A stretch of 35,647 nt of DNA from Ignavibacteria bacterium (GTDB taxonomy: Bacteria; Bacteroidota; Ignavibacteria; Tepidaquicellales; Tepidaquicellaceae). The DNA lies in contig VGWA01000012.1 in the NCBI GenBank assembly GCA_016873795.1, positions 1 through 35,647 on the forward strand, written 5' to 3'. A program made the translations under genes and the position numbers. The notes under the pieces were generated by a model. That model was not told where the DNA came from. It saw only the letters and a program-made list of their open reading frames with translations, and did no database searches. The stretch's first letter is position 1; each line of letters opens with the position of its first letter. This document shows, piece after piece, positions 1 to 8,816 of this stretch.

Positions 1-1178
1 TTTAAGAGAAGTTATATATTAGTAGGCATTAACATCCCGAAGAAAAGTTAATCAGACTTTTGTAGTTTTAAAAAAATCCCAGACTACAAACGTCCACCCC
101 CAAACTACAAAAGTCTTAATTACAGCTTCATCAATTTCAGTTAAGTTATATATTTCAGATATTGATATCTTTATGATTAGTTTTTCAGACTTTTGTAGTT
201 TTCCAAACATCAGACTACAAAAGTCCGACACCAGACTACAAAAGTCTTAGTTGCTGACGAATGATTTATGTGAAGTTATATATTAGTAGGCATTAATATT
301 CCTAAGAATAGTTTTTCAGACTTTTGTAGTTTTAAAGAACCCCCAGACTACAAAAGTCTTAGTTGCCACTGAATAATTTAAGTGAAGTTATATATTAGTG
401 AGATTTAACATCCCGAAGAATATTTTTTCAGACTTTTGTAGTTTTAAAAGCCCCCAGACTACAAAAGTCTTAGTTACTGCCGAATAATTTAAGTGAAGTT
501 ATATATTAGTGAGATTTAACATCCCGAAGAATATTTTTTCAGACTTTTGTAGTTTTAAAAAAATCCCAGACTACAAAAGTCCGTCACCAGACTACAAAAG
601 TCTTAGTTACAGCTTCATCAATTTCAGTTAAGTTATATATTTCAGATATTGATATCTTTATGATTAGTTTTTCAGACTTTTGTAGTTTTCCAAACCCCAG
701 ACTACAAAAGTCTTAGTTGCAGCCGAATAATTTAAGTGAAGTTATATATTAGTAGGCATTAATATTCCGAAGAATAGTTTTTCAGACTTTTGTAGTTTTC
801 CAACCATCAGACTACAAAAGTCTTAGTTGCTGCCGAATGATTTATGTGAAGTTATATATTAGTAGGCATTAATATTCCGAAGAATAGTTTTTCAGACTTT
901 TGTAGTTTTAAGAACCTCCAGACTACAAAAGTCTTAGTTACTTCCGAATAATTTAAGAGAAGTTATATATTAGTAGGCTTTAATTTTCTGAAGAAAAGTT
1001 AATCAGACTTTTGTAGTTTTAAGAACCCCCAGACTACAAAAGTCTTAATTGCAGCCGAATGATTTATGTGAAGTTATATATTAGTGAGATTTAACATCCC
1101 GAAGAAAAGTTAATCAGACTTTTGTAGTTTTAAAAAAATTTTAACATCCTGAAGAAAAGTTTTTCAGACTTTTGTAGT
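1..1178. repeat. Tandem array of REP-like hairpin units next to a RAYT gene
   Basis: No gene is visible here. The stretch is a tandem array built on a 13-bp perfect inverted repeat, AGACTTTTGTAGT and ACTACAAAAGTCT. Hairpins lie at 54-116, 187-247, 318-359, 430-470, 541-603, 674-713, 784-823, 894-934 and 1005-1045. Two left arms without partners follow at 1116-1127 and 1166-1177. Left arms recur every 110-112 bp, or 131-133 bp where the right arm is doubled (84/105, 215/236 and 571/592). Between hairpins is a conserved spacer containing GAAGTTATATATTAG and then CATCCCGAAGAA or ATTCCGAAGAA. The array runs off the left edge of the window and stops at the 3' end of the transposase gene, so it is probably that enzyme's substrate family. 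The spacers are themselves repeats, which excludes CRISPR. Confidence 0.85.
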
Positions 1179-1760
1179 TTAGAAAAGTAATTTTCTGTCT
1201 TCTAATAATGTAGAATAGTATTTATGATATTCCGCAAAATTATTCAAACCCCCAAATAAATTCAGCACTTCTTTTCTTTTTATATTTGTCTTTTTCTCAC
1301 TTATGATACTGTTATAAGAACTGAACTTCCATTCTTTTAATTCATTACAAAGTTTTTTCCTGACTGGATTTCCATGTATATATGGTATTATCCTTATCAG
1401 ATATGATTCGTTGTTTATTAATTTTCTTTTAAATTTGTATTGAAATAAACTTCCTGTTCTGCTGTATCTTTTATTGAAAGCTTTTGAATAACTTATGAAA
1501 AAGTCTCTGAATGCTTTTTCTATTGGTGTGAGTTTTGAAACATATGTATCTGATTTAATTGTTGCGGATTCTGATAATACTCTTACTTTAATCAAAAAAT
1601 GAAAATGTTCCGGCATTAAGCAATAGGCATAGACTTTCACATATTTATTTAAAAAATTGTAGAATCTTTTGAGGAAATAATAATAATTACTTTCTTCTCT
1701 GAATATCAATTCTTTATTATTTCCCCGGTTGTAAATATGGTAATAATATCCTTGTAACAA
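1179..1760 (-). CDS. REP-associated tyrosine transposase (RAYT, Y1/HUH family)
   Basis: A 193-residue Y1 single-strand DNA transposase of the IS200-like, REP-associated branch. The N-terminus has the YHIYNRG motif typical of RAYTs. The metal-binding HUH motif is His52-Phe53-His54 (in MPEHFHFLIKV). RTGSLFQYKFKRK follows at about 101-113, and the likely catalytic Tyr127 lies in PYIHGNPVRKK. Family members nick and join single-stranded REP hairpins. The start is a TTG at 1758-1760: an in-frame stop lies directly upstream, so no longer version exists. The gene begins 12 nt after hldD on the same strand. Its stop codon (1179-1181) lies one base beyond the last hairpin arm of the array. The frame is intact, so the enzyme may be active. 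The family call is secure; that this array is its substrate is inferred from position. Confidence 0.9.
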   Translation of the reverse strand: MLQGYYYHIYNRGNNKELIFREESNYYYFLKRFYNFLNKYVKVYAYCLMPEHFHFLIKVRVLSESATIKSDTYVSKLTPIEKAFRDFFISYSKAFNKRYSRTGSLFQYKFKRKLINNESYLIRIIPYIHGNPVRKKLCNELKEWKFSSYNSIISEKKTNIKRKEVLNLFGGLNNFAEYHKYYSTLLEDRKLLF

Positions 1761-1772
1761 TTAATTTATCTT

Positions 1773-2750
1773 TCAATGTAAGTACGGATTATCTGTATTC
1801 AGGTAGTTTGTTACATAATCCGTAACTGCATCTTCGATGGGTGTTATATTGCTTTTATAGCCGGCATTTCGGAGTTTAGTGGTATCTGCCCGAGTATAGT
1901 CCTGATATTTACCCTTGAGATAATCGGGCATTTCGAAATACTCTATTTGTTCGGGCAGATTCAATGCTTTGAAAATCGGTTTAATAAATGAGTTGAATGT
2001 GTTTGCCGTTCCTGTGCCAACGTTGAAAATACCGTTTACTTTTTTGTTCTCATGAAAAAAGATTGTCATCTCGACTGCATCTTTTATATAAATAAAATCC
2101 CTCTTCTGTTCGCCGTCCCCGTAATCAGAAGAGTAAGAACGGAATAATCTTGCTTTTCCGGTTTCTTTGATTTGATTAAATGCCTTATTTACTACACTCA
2201 GCATATCGCCTTTGTGGTATTCGTTCGGACCGTAAACATTGAAGTATTTAAGCCCGGCTATTTTGTCCAGAAAGCGGTTTTTCCAGGCCCATAAATCAAA
2301 CTGATATTTTGAATATCCGTATGCATTCAAAGGAAAAAGTTTATCGAGTTTTCTCTCGTCGTCCTGATATCCTTTTTTTCCGTTTCCGTAAGTGGCTGCC
2401 GAAGATGCATATATAAATCTGATGCCGTTGGCAACTGAATTAATGCACAATGTTCTTGTGTATTCGTAGTTATTAATGTGCAGATAAGAGACATCGGTTT
2501 CCGTAGTTGAACTGCAGGCGCCCATATGGTATATGTATTTCACCGGATTCTTTACGAGAAAACCTTTATCGATTTTTACCAGAAATTCTTTTTTATCTAT
2601 GAAATCGAGATATTTTAACTGTATGAGATTTTTATATTTCTCGTTTTTTTCGAATTCGTCAACGATGATTATTTTTTCTTTCCCGAGCTGGTTTAATTTC
2701 CAGACTATTGCACTGCCGATGAATCCGGCTCCGCCTGTTACTATTATCAT
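1773..2750 (-). CDS. hldD: ADP-L-glycero-D-manno-heptose 6-epimerase
   Basis: A 325-residue extended short-chain dehydrogenase/reductase. It converts ADP-D-glycero-beta-D-manno-heptose to the L-glycero form, the last step in making the heptose donor for LPS inner core; it is cytosolic and NADP-dependent. The Rossmann motif TGGAGFIG starts at residue 5. GACSSTTETD at 77-86 is the signature that separates HldD from other epimerases. The catalytic dyad is Tyr144 and Lys148 (YGYSK), preceded by ASSAATYG near 115-122. The length matches the family. The start ATG overlaps the stop of the upstream Nudix gene as ATGA, suggesting translational coupling in a polA-nudix-hldD operon. It implies a Gram-negative outer membrane carrying heptose. 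Confidence 0.93.
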   Translation of the reverse strand: MIIVTGGAGFIGSAIVWKLNQLGKEKIIIVDEFEKNEKYKNLIQLKYLDFIDKKEFLVKIDKGFLVKNPVKYIYHMGACSSTTETDVSYLHINNYEYTRTLCINSVANGIRFIYASSAATYGNGKKGYQDDERKLDKLFPLNAYGYSKYQFDLWAWKNRFLDKIAGLKYFNVYGPNEYHKGDMLSVVNKAFNQIKETGKARLFRSYSSDYGDGEQKRDFIYIKDAVEMTIFFHENKKVNGIFNVGTGTANTFNSFIKPIFKALNLPEQIEYFEMPDYLKGKYQDYTRADTTKLRNAGYKSNITPIEDAVTDYVTNYLNTDNPYLH

Positions 2751-3199
2751 AATATTTTTTTTATGTAGGTTTTATTTTTTAAATTTTTGTTGATCGACTT
2801 CAGGATGTCTTTCTGGCTCTGCCAGTATAACTTTTTTACTGCTTCTTTTTCTGTCAGCCATTGATATTCGCTGTGTTCGGGGGATATTCTGACTTTATCT
2901 TCTGCAACTTCGGCAAGAAAAACCGGTACAAGGTGTATTGAATCACTGTTGGCAAGATAAAATTCGTTTATCGTATTAACTATGTAAAAATTTTTATAAT
3001 TTAATCCTGTTTCTTCTTTTAATTCCCGTAAAGCGGTTTCGTATGCTTTCTCGCCTCTGTCTATTCTGCCTGTTACCGGCTGCCAGATTCCCGGATATAC
3101 GTCCACGTCTTTGCTCCGTTTAAGCAGTAAATATTTGACAGTCTTGTTTATTCTTAATATTATATAACATTCAACAAACTTTGTTACAATTTTGCTCAT
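2747..3199 (-). CDS. Nudix hydrolase (NudB-like NTP pyrophosphohydrolase)
   Basis: A 150-residue Nudix-fold pyrophosphohydrolase. The Nudix box is complete: Gly44, Glu50, Arg58-Glu59, Glu62-Glu63 and Gly65, matching GX5EX7REUXEEXGU. The metal ligands Glu59, Glu62 and Glu63 are all present. The sequence before the box (YPGIWQPVTGRIDRGE) resembles dATP pyrophosphohydrolase / dihydroneopterin triphosphate pyrophosphatase (NudB), but substrate specificity in this superfamily cannot be read from the box alone. It lies 21 nt downstream of polA and overlaps hldD by 4 nt (ATGA). The polA neighbourhood would suit a nucleotide-pool cleansing role; that is inference. Confidence 0.85.
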   Translation of the reverse strand: MSKIVTKFVECYIILRINKTVKYLLLKRSKDVDVYPGIWQPVTGRIDRGEKAYETALRELKEETGLNYKNFYIVNTINEFYLANSDSIHLVPVFLAEVAEDKVRISPEHSEYQWLTEKEAVKKLYWQSQKDILKSINKNLKNKTYIKKIL

Positions 3200-3220
3200 A
3201 ATCCGGTTTATTTTGGTTTG

Positions 3221-6052
3221 TCAATGTGCTTCGTACCAGTTGCCGCCCGTGCCGATTTCTATTTCTATCGGAACATCCAGCTTTATTGCGCTTTTCATCT
3301 CTCTCTGAATGATTTTTTTAACTTCATCCAGTTCAGTGATTTTAGCTTCAAAAACAAGCTCGTCATGTACCTGCAGAATCATTTTTGATTCTAACTTCTT
3401 TTTCTGAAAATCGTCGTAAATATTAATCATCGCAATTTTTATCATATCGGCAGCAGAACCCTGTATCGGCATATTTATTGCCGCTCTTTCGTCTTCTGCT
3501 CTTGCGTTTAAATTCTGATTGTTGATTTGAGGCAGGTATCGTCTCCTCCCCATTAATGTCTGCACGTAACCGTTTTCACGGGCGAATTTTTTGGTCTTTT
3601 CCATATAATCTTTTACATTCGGATATTCATTGAAATATTTATCTATGATTGCTTTTGCCTCAGTGTTCTTTATTTCGAGGCGTGTTGCCAGTCCGAATGC
3701 TCCTATCCCGTACATTATTCCGAAATTTACTTCTTTTGCCTTGCGCCTCATATTGGGAGTTATGTCTTTTGAAGATTTGACGTTGAATATTCTCATAGCG
3801 GTCTCGTTGTGTATGTCGTGTCCGCGGCGGAATGCGCTTATCATATTCTCGTCTTTTGAAATGTGTGCCATTATCCTCAGCTCTATCTGAGAATAGTCGG
3901 CTGATAAAATTAAAAATTTATCGTTTTCCGGAACGAACGCTTTACGGATGCTTTTGCCTGCATCTGTCCGAATCGGAATGTTCTGCAAATTCGGATTGTT
4001 GCTTGCTAAACGGCCCGTTGTGGTTGCAACCTGATTGAATGAGGTATGTATGCGTCCGGTGTTCCTGTTGATTGCCTGAAGCAGTCCGTCTATGTATGTG
4101 GATTTCAGTTTAGTCAGCATCCTGTAATCGAGTAGCTTGGATATAATCGGATGTTCAAGACGAAGTTCTTCAAGCACACTTACGTCAGTCGAGTAACCTG
4201 TCTTTGTCTTTTTGGTTGTCGGTAATTTCAGCTTGACGAAAAGTATTTCCGATAATTGTTTGGTCGAATTTATGTTGAATTCCGTTCCTGCAAAATTATA
4301 AATTTTATTTTCAAGGTTGGTTATTAATTTTGTTATTTCTCCGCCCAGATAATTTAATATTTTTTTGTCTGTCTTTACACCGGTGAATTCCATCTCCGCA
4401 AGAACTTTTATCAGCGGAATTTCAATATCGGAACATAATTTATATAAATTTACTTTCTGCAGTTCGTATTTTATACGGTGAAAGAGCTGCAGTGTAATGT
4501 CTGCATCTTCGCAAGCGTAATCTTTTACCGATTCGGGAGGCAGTTCGGTCATGCTTATTTGCTCTTTACCCTTGCCGATTAATTCCTCGATACCGATTGG
4601 TGTGTATGAAAGATATTTTTCAGCAAGGTAATTCATTTTGAATTCACCACCCGGCTCGAGTATGTAAGCTCCTACCATAGTATCAAAAATGATATTCTTG
4701 ATTTCTATACCGTGGTTTTTCATTACGAGGTAATCGAATTTTATGTTTTGTCCGACTTTTTTTACATTGTTGTCTTCGAGTATCGGTTTTACGAGATTTA
4801 AAACCGTTTCGATGTCTATACCGCTCTGCGGCAGTAGTGACTCCGTTCCTGTTCCTTTTAAAGAACCGAACACCGGAACGTAAAAACCGAATGTCTCGCT
4901 GTATGAAAAAGACATTCCTGCAAGTTCACAGTTGAGCGGATCGAGCCCGGAGGTTTCAGTGTCGAATGAAATAAATTCCTCGGCTTTGATTTTATTTACG
5001 AGACGCCTGAGTTCATCTTCGTTCTTAATCAGAAAATAATTGTGCTTTGTGTCTTTTATCGTCTTCAGTTTCTTGAATACGGGAGGAATGTTGACTTTTA
5101 TGTCTTCGGTTTCTTCCTTTTTTCCCAGAATTAATATTTTTATGTCCTCGTCTTGTTCTTTTTTGACCTTGGCAGACTGAAATTTTTTTGCTAAACTTTT
5201 GAATTCGAGTTCTTCGAATAATTTGTATGCTTCTTCGAAATTTGCCGTCTTGAGCCTTAAGTCTTCAAGCGAATAATTGAGAGGAACATCTGTCGATATC
5301 GTTACAAGTTTTCTGGCAAGAAATGCGTCGTCTTTGTATTTGATAAGATTTTCTTTTAATTTCGGTTTTTTGATTTCTTCAATGCTGTTGTAAAGATTTT
5401 CAATTGAACCGTACTTTCTGATTAATTCCGCTGCTGTTACCTCTCCGACTCCTTTTACACCCGGGATATTATCCGATGTGTCCCCCATCAGTCCCAAAAT
5501 TTCTGTTATTTTATCCGGAGTAACTTTGAATTTGTCTTCCACCTTGTGTTCGTCCATTACTTCAACATCGCTTACCCTGCTGCCCGAAAAGGTTTTCGCG
5601 GGTTTGTATATTAAAATATTATTTGATACCAGCTGTGTGAAATCTTTGTCCGGAGTAACCATATAAACTTTTATGTCTTCATTCGATTCTCTCTTTGCTA
5701 TTGTTCCGATTAAATCATCTGCTTCGTATCCGTCAAGTTCAAGTAGTGATATGTTGAATGCTCTTATCAGTTCCTTGACTTTTTCTATCTGCCAGGGCAT
5801 ATCGGTTGGAATTTCCTGCCTTTGTGCCTTATAAAGCGGGTATTCAACATGCCGGAAAGTCGGTTTTTCGGTGTCAAAACATACGGCAAGATACGACGGT
5901 TTTTCGTCTTCTATTATTTTCAGCAGAAAATTAGTAAAACCGTAAACTGCGGATGTATTTTGCTTTTTTGAATTAATCAGTGGACGGGAAATCAATGCAA
6001 AATATGCCCGGTAAATCATCGCCATTGCGTCTATTAAAAATAATTTTTCCAT
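3221..6052 (-). CDS. polA: DNA polymerase I with intact 5'-3' and 3'-5' exonuclease domains
   Basis: A 943-residue family A polymerase for Okazaki-fragment processing and repair gap filling. The N-terminal 5'-3' exonuclease/FEN domain covers about 1-290, with LGLMGDTSDNIPGVKGVG near 186-203. The 3'-5' proofreading domain covers about 335-535 and keeps its acidic residues: Asp364 and Glu366 (FDTET), Asp440 (NIKFD) and the YxxxD motif Tyr512-Asp516. The polymerase domain has motif A DYSQIE at 719-724, motif B RRKAKEVNFGIMYG at 769-782 and motif C VHDE at 895-898. All three activities should work, unlike in the many bacteria whose proofreading site has decayed. AAAGGG just upstream of the ATG serves as the ribosome binding site. 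It is the first gene of the leftward operon, divergent from galE. Confidence 0.97.
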   Translation of the reverse strand: MEKLFLIDAMAMIYRAYFALISRPLINSKKQNTSAVYGFTNFLLKIIEDEKPSYLAVCFDTEKPTFRHVEYPLYKAQRQEIPTDMPWQIEKVKELIRAFNISLLELDGYEADDLIGTIAKRESNEDIKVYMVTPDKDFTQLVSNNILIYKPAKTFSGSRVSDVEVMDEHKVEDKFKVTPDKITEILGLMGDTSDNIPGVKGVGEVTAAELIRKYGSIENLYNSIEEIKKPKLKENLIKYKDDAFLARKLVTISTDVPLNYSLEDLRLKTANFEEAYKLFEELEFKSLAKKFQSAKVKKEQDEDIKILILGKKEETEDIKVNIPPVFKKLKTIKDTKHNYFLIKNEDELRRLVNKIKAEEFISFDTETSGLDPLNCELAGMSFSYSETFGFYVPVFGSLKGTGTESLLPQSGIDIETVLNLVKPILEDNNVKKVGQNIKFDYLVMKNHGIEIKNIIFDTMVGAYILEPGGEFKMNYLAEKYLSYTPIGIEELIGKGKEQISMTELPPESVKDYACEDADITLQLFHRIKYELQKVNLYKLCSDIEIPLIKVLAEMEFTGVKTDKKILNYLGGEITKLITNLENKIYNFAGTEFNINSTKQLSEILFVKLKLPTTKKTKTGYSTDVSVLEELRLEHPIISKLLDYRMLTKLKSTYIDGLLQAINRNTGRIHTSFNQVATTTGRLASNNPNLQNIPIRTDAGKSIRKAFVPENDKFLILSADYSQIELRIMAHISKDENMISAFRRGHDIHNETAMRIFNVKSSKDITPNMRRKAKEVNFGIMYGIGAFGLATRLEIKNTEAKAIIDKYFNEYPNVKDYMEKTKKFARENGYVQTLMGRRRYLPQINNQNLNARAEDERAAINMPIQGSAADMIKIAMINIYDDFQKKKLESKMILQVHDELVFEAKITELDEVKKIIQREMKSAIKLDVPIEIEIGTGGNWYEAH

Positions 6053-6294
6053 TACCCTTTATTTTTGTAACTTCTGAAAATTCCTAAATTTAATGATTAT
6101 AAACAATATAAAATTATAACCATATTTTTCAATCTTTAGTTTTTTTTATTTTACCGGTTTATTGGAATTTTCTTAATGCTTCATACAAAAAACCGTGAGA
6201 ATTATATGTATAAAATAAAATGAATTCGGATAATATTTATTACAGTTAATTTATTTTTTTAATTAATTAAATTAAAAGTTTATATTAAAATAAT
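6053..6294. other. AT-rich divergent intergenic region between polA and galE
   Basis: This 242-bp gap separates the leftward polA operon from the rightward galE run, so it must hold two promoters facing away from each other. It is very AT-rich, with an AATTAATTAAATTAA stretch near 6260-6274. I see no gene, no convincing hairpin and no unambiguous promoter match. Confidence 0.5.
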
Positions 6295-7266
6295 ATGATT
6301 TTAGTAACAGGCGGCGCGGGATATATAGGCTCTCATACGGTAAGATTTCTGCTGAAAAACGGTTTTGAAGTTGCTGTATTGGATAATTTATCGAGAGGAC
6401 ATATAGAATCAGTTCCGCAGAATGTCAGGTTTGAAAAAATCGATTTACTCGATTATAACGGTCTATTAAAGGCATTTAAAAAATATAAAATTGAAGCAGT
6501 TATACATTTTGCAGCTTTTGCTTATGTCGGGGAATCGGTAGGAAATCCCGGACTTTATTACAGAAATAATGTGATTGGCAGTTTTAACCTGATAGATGCG
6601 GCGCAGAAAAACGGAGTTGAAAAATTTGTTTTTTCATCTACCTGTTCTGTTTACGGAAATCCGGTTATACTGCCGATTCCGGAAGAACATAAATTAGAAC
6701 CGCTGAATCCTTATGCACGAACAAAACTGGCAATAGAAGGAATACTGAGTGATTACGGAAATTCATACGGGATGAAATATGTTTCATTGAGATATTTTAA
6801 TGCTGCAGGTGCATCGGAAAATATGGAAATCGGAGAAAGCCACGATCCGGAACCGCATTTGATTCCGCTTGTTCTTTTTACTGTATTGGACAGAAAAGAA
6901 AAAGTTTCGGTGTACGGAAACGATTATCCGACAAAAGATGGAACGTGTATAAGAGATTATGTTCACGTTAATGACCTTGCGGATGCACACGTTAAAGCAC
7001 TGAATTTTTTAAACGACGGAATGCCTTCTGATGTTTTTAATATAGGAACAGGTAAAGGTCATTCCGTAAAGGAAATAATCGATATTGCGGAAAAAATTAC
7101 AGGCAGAAAAATTAAATATGAAATTACCGACAGAAGACCGGGTGACCCCGGCGTTTTGATTGCCGATAATACCGGTGCAAAGATAAAACTCGGCTGGTCC
7201 CCCAAGTATGATATCGAATATATTATTGAATCTGCCTATAAATGGCATAATAATCAAAAATTTTAA
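6295..7266 (+). CDS. galE: UDP-glucose 4-epimerase
   Basis: A 323-residue extended SDR enzyme that interconverts UDP-glucose and UDP-galactose using bound NAD. The Rossmann motif TGGAGYIGSH is at 5-14. The catalytic Ser/Thr lies in FSSTCSVYG (about 113-121), and the YxxxK pair is Tyr140-Lys144 (NPYARTKLAIEGIL). RYFNAAGA (166-173) and RDYVHVNDLADAH are typical of GalE rather than of the related dehydratases. The length is normal for a short GalE. It is first in a rightward run of sugar-nucleotide genes, with rmlA 14 nt downstream. Relaxed specificity, such as UDP-GlcNAc or uronic acid epimerisation, cannot be excluded. Confidence 0.9.
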   Translation: MILVTGGAGYIGSHTVRFLLKNGFEVAVLDNLSRGHIESVPQNVRFEKIDLLDYNGLLKAFKKYKIEAVIHFAAFAYVGESVGNPGLYYRNNVIGSFNLIDAAQKNGVEKFVFSSTCSVYGNPVILPIPEEHKLEPLNPYARTKLAIEGILSDYGNSYGMKYVSLRYFNAAGASENMEIGESHDPEPHLIPLVLFTVLDRKEKVSVYGNDYPTKDGTCIRDYVHVNDLADAHVKALNFLNDGMPSDVFNIGTGKGHSVKEIIDIAEKITGRKIKYEITDRRPGDPGVLIADNTGAKIKLGWSPKYDIEYIIESAYKWHNNQKF

Positions 7267-7280
7267 AAATATTATATTTT

Positions 7281-8147
7281 ATGAAAGGAATAATTTTAGC
7301 AGGCGGTTCGGGTACGAGAATGTATCCTATTTCGAAAGTTTACAGTAAACAGTTGACTCTTATTTATGATAAACCTTTAATCTATTATCCGTTGTCGATT
7401 TTGATGCTCGGCGGAATAAGAGAAGTAATGATAATTTCGAACAGTGAAACAATACCGTTGTATAAAAAACTGTTCGAAGACGGTTCGCATATAGGAATGA
7501 ATATTTCTTATGCCGTTCAGGCTGCACCTAACGGTATTGCAGAGTCATTTATTATCGGAGATAAATTTACAGGAAACGATTCGGTGACGTTAATACTCGG
7601 AGATAATATATTTTATGGAAAACTCGATTTCTTTTATAATGCCCTGAAAAATAATGACGGAGCAACAATATTCGGATACAGAGTAACCGACCCGGAAAGG
7701 TACGGTATTGTGGAGTTTGATGAGACTGGTAAAGCAATTTCACTTGAGGAAAAACCGAAAATGCCGAAATCCAACTATGCAATCCCGGGTTTGTATGTGT
7801 ATAATAACGAAGTAGTGAGTATTTCCAAAAATTTGAAACCGTCTGAAAGAGGCGAACTCGAAATTACGGATGTCAATAAGGAATATTTGAATAAAGGAAA
7901 ATTGCAGGTTGTTAAAATCGGCAGAGGAGTAGCATGGCTGGATACGGGAAACCCGCAGTCTCTGCTTCAGGCATCGAATTTCTTCGGAGTAATAGAAGAC
8001 AGACAGGGTTTGAAAGTCGCCTGTCCCGAAGAAATTGCTTATCATAATAAGTTTATTGACAGAGCAGATTTCGAAAGAGTAATAAAAAATATGCCGGATT
8101 CTTTGTACAGAAACTATCTTGAGAGAGTCCTGAATGATGAATTTTAA
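7281..8147 (+). CDS. rmlA: Glucose-1-phosphate thymidylyltransferase
   Basis: A 288-residue nucleotidyltransferase that makes dTDP-glucose from glucose-1-phosphate and dTTP, the entry step of dTDP-sugar synthesis (rhamnose, fucosamine and others). The N-terminus is the nucleotide-binding signature MKGIILAGGSGTRMYP, followed by SKQL and YDKPLIYYPLS. The metal-binding Asp lies in LILGDNIFYG (about 104-113), and GEKP-like LEEKPKMPKSNYAIPGLY follows. The length is the family norm. It is probably cotranscribed with galE (14-nt gap). Neither rmlB nor rmlD is in this window, so the dTDP product depends on genes elsewhere. The symbol rfbA is equivalent. Confidence 0.94.
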   Translation: MKGIILAGGSGTRMYPISKVYSKQLTLIYDKPLIYYPLSILMLGGIREVMIISNSETIPLYKKLFEDGSHIGMNISYAVQAAPNGIAESFIIGDKFTGNDSVTLILGDNIFYGKLDFFYNALKNNDGATIFGYRVTDPERYGIVEFDETGKAISLEEKPKMPKSNYAIPGLYVYNNEVVSISKNLKPSERGELEITDVNKEYLNKGKLQVVKIGRGVAWLDTGNPQSLLQASNFFGVIEDRQGLKVACPEEIAYHNKFIDRADFERVIKNMPDSLYRNYLERVLNDEF

Positions 8148-8267
8148 TCTGATTTTTTTTAATTCCGTTTTCAGGATTATTGATTGAAAAATTCTGCCTG
8201 CGTTCTGATTTGCGATTGAATGTTTTATTCAATAAGTTTTTAATAATAACTTTTATCATAATTATAT

Positions 8268-8816
8268 ATGAAAGTACTTAAAACATCTTTCAGAGACCTG
8301 CTGGTAATCATTCCGGATGTTTTTCCCGATGCACGGGGATATTTTTTTGAATCATACAACAGCGAAAAATTTATAAATGCCGGACTGGATTTAAAATTTG
8401 TTCAGGATAATATTTCGAAATCGATTTACGGTACCGTAAGAGGATTGCATTATCAGACAGGCGAATATGCACAGGGAAAACTGTGTCAGGTGATTAACGG
8501 AAAAGTACTGGATGTGGCGGTTGATATAAGATCCAATTCACCGACTTTCGGAAAATATTTTTCGGTAGAACTGACTGAAGAAAATCATAAGCAGCTGTTT
8601 ATTCCGCCCGGATTCGCACACGGATTTTCTGTATTATCGGAAATAGCCGTTTTTCACTATAAATGTACGGCTTTGTACAGCAGGAAAGATGAAAGAGCAA
8701 TAAGATATAATGATGAAGATTTGAATATTGATTGGAAAATAAAAAAACCTCTGGTGTCGGAAAAAGATGTTCAGGGAAAATCATTCAGGGAAATTGAAAA
8801 AGATTTTTTTTATTAA
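8268..8816 (+). CDS. rmlC: dTDP-4-dehydrorhamnose 3,5-epimerase
   Basis: A 182-residue cupin-fold epimerase acting on dTDP-4-keto-6-deoxyglucose, third step of dTDP-L-rhamnose synthesis. The active-site residues are His61 (TVRGLHYQ), Lys71 (QGKLCQV) and Tyr131 (FHYKCT). They sit at the same spacing as His63, Lys73 and Tyr133 of the characterised Salmonella enzyme. IPPGFAHGF at 112-120 is also conserved. A 120-nt gap separates it from rmlA. Within that gap, 8215-8233 forms a weak AT-rich hairpin (ATTGAAT / ATTCAAT) followed by TTTTT, which might attenuate transcription. The 3' end overlaps the next gene by up to 50 nt. Confidence 0.93.
   Translation: MKVLKTSFRDLLVIIPDVFPDARGYFFESYNSEKFINAGLDLKFVQDNISKSIYGTVRGLHYQTGEYAQGKLCQVINGKVLDVAVDIRSNSPTFGKYFSVELTEENHKQLFIPPGFAHGFSVLSEIAVFHYKCTALYSRKDERAIRYNDEDLNIDWKIKKPLVSEKDVQGKSFREIEKDFFY

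Noticed and set aside
1-1178. CRISPR-like array
   Set aside because: The sequences between hairpins are themselves repeated copies rather than unique spacers, the period (110-133 bp) is too long, and no cas gene is present.
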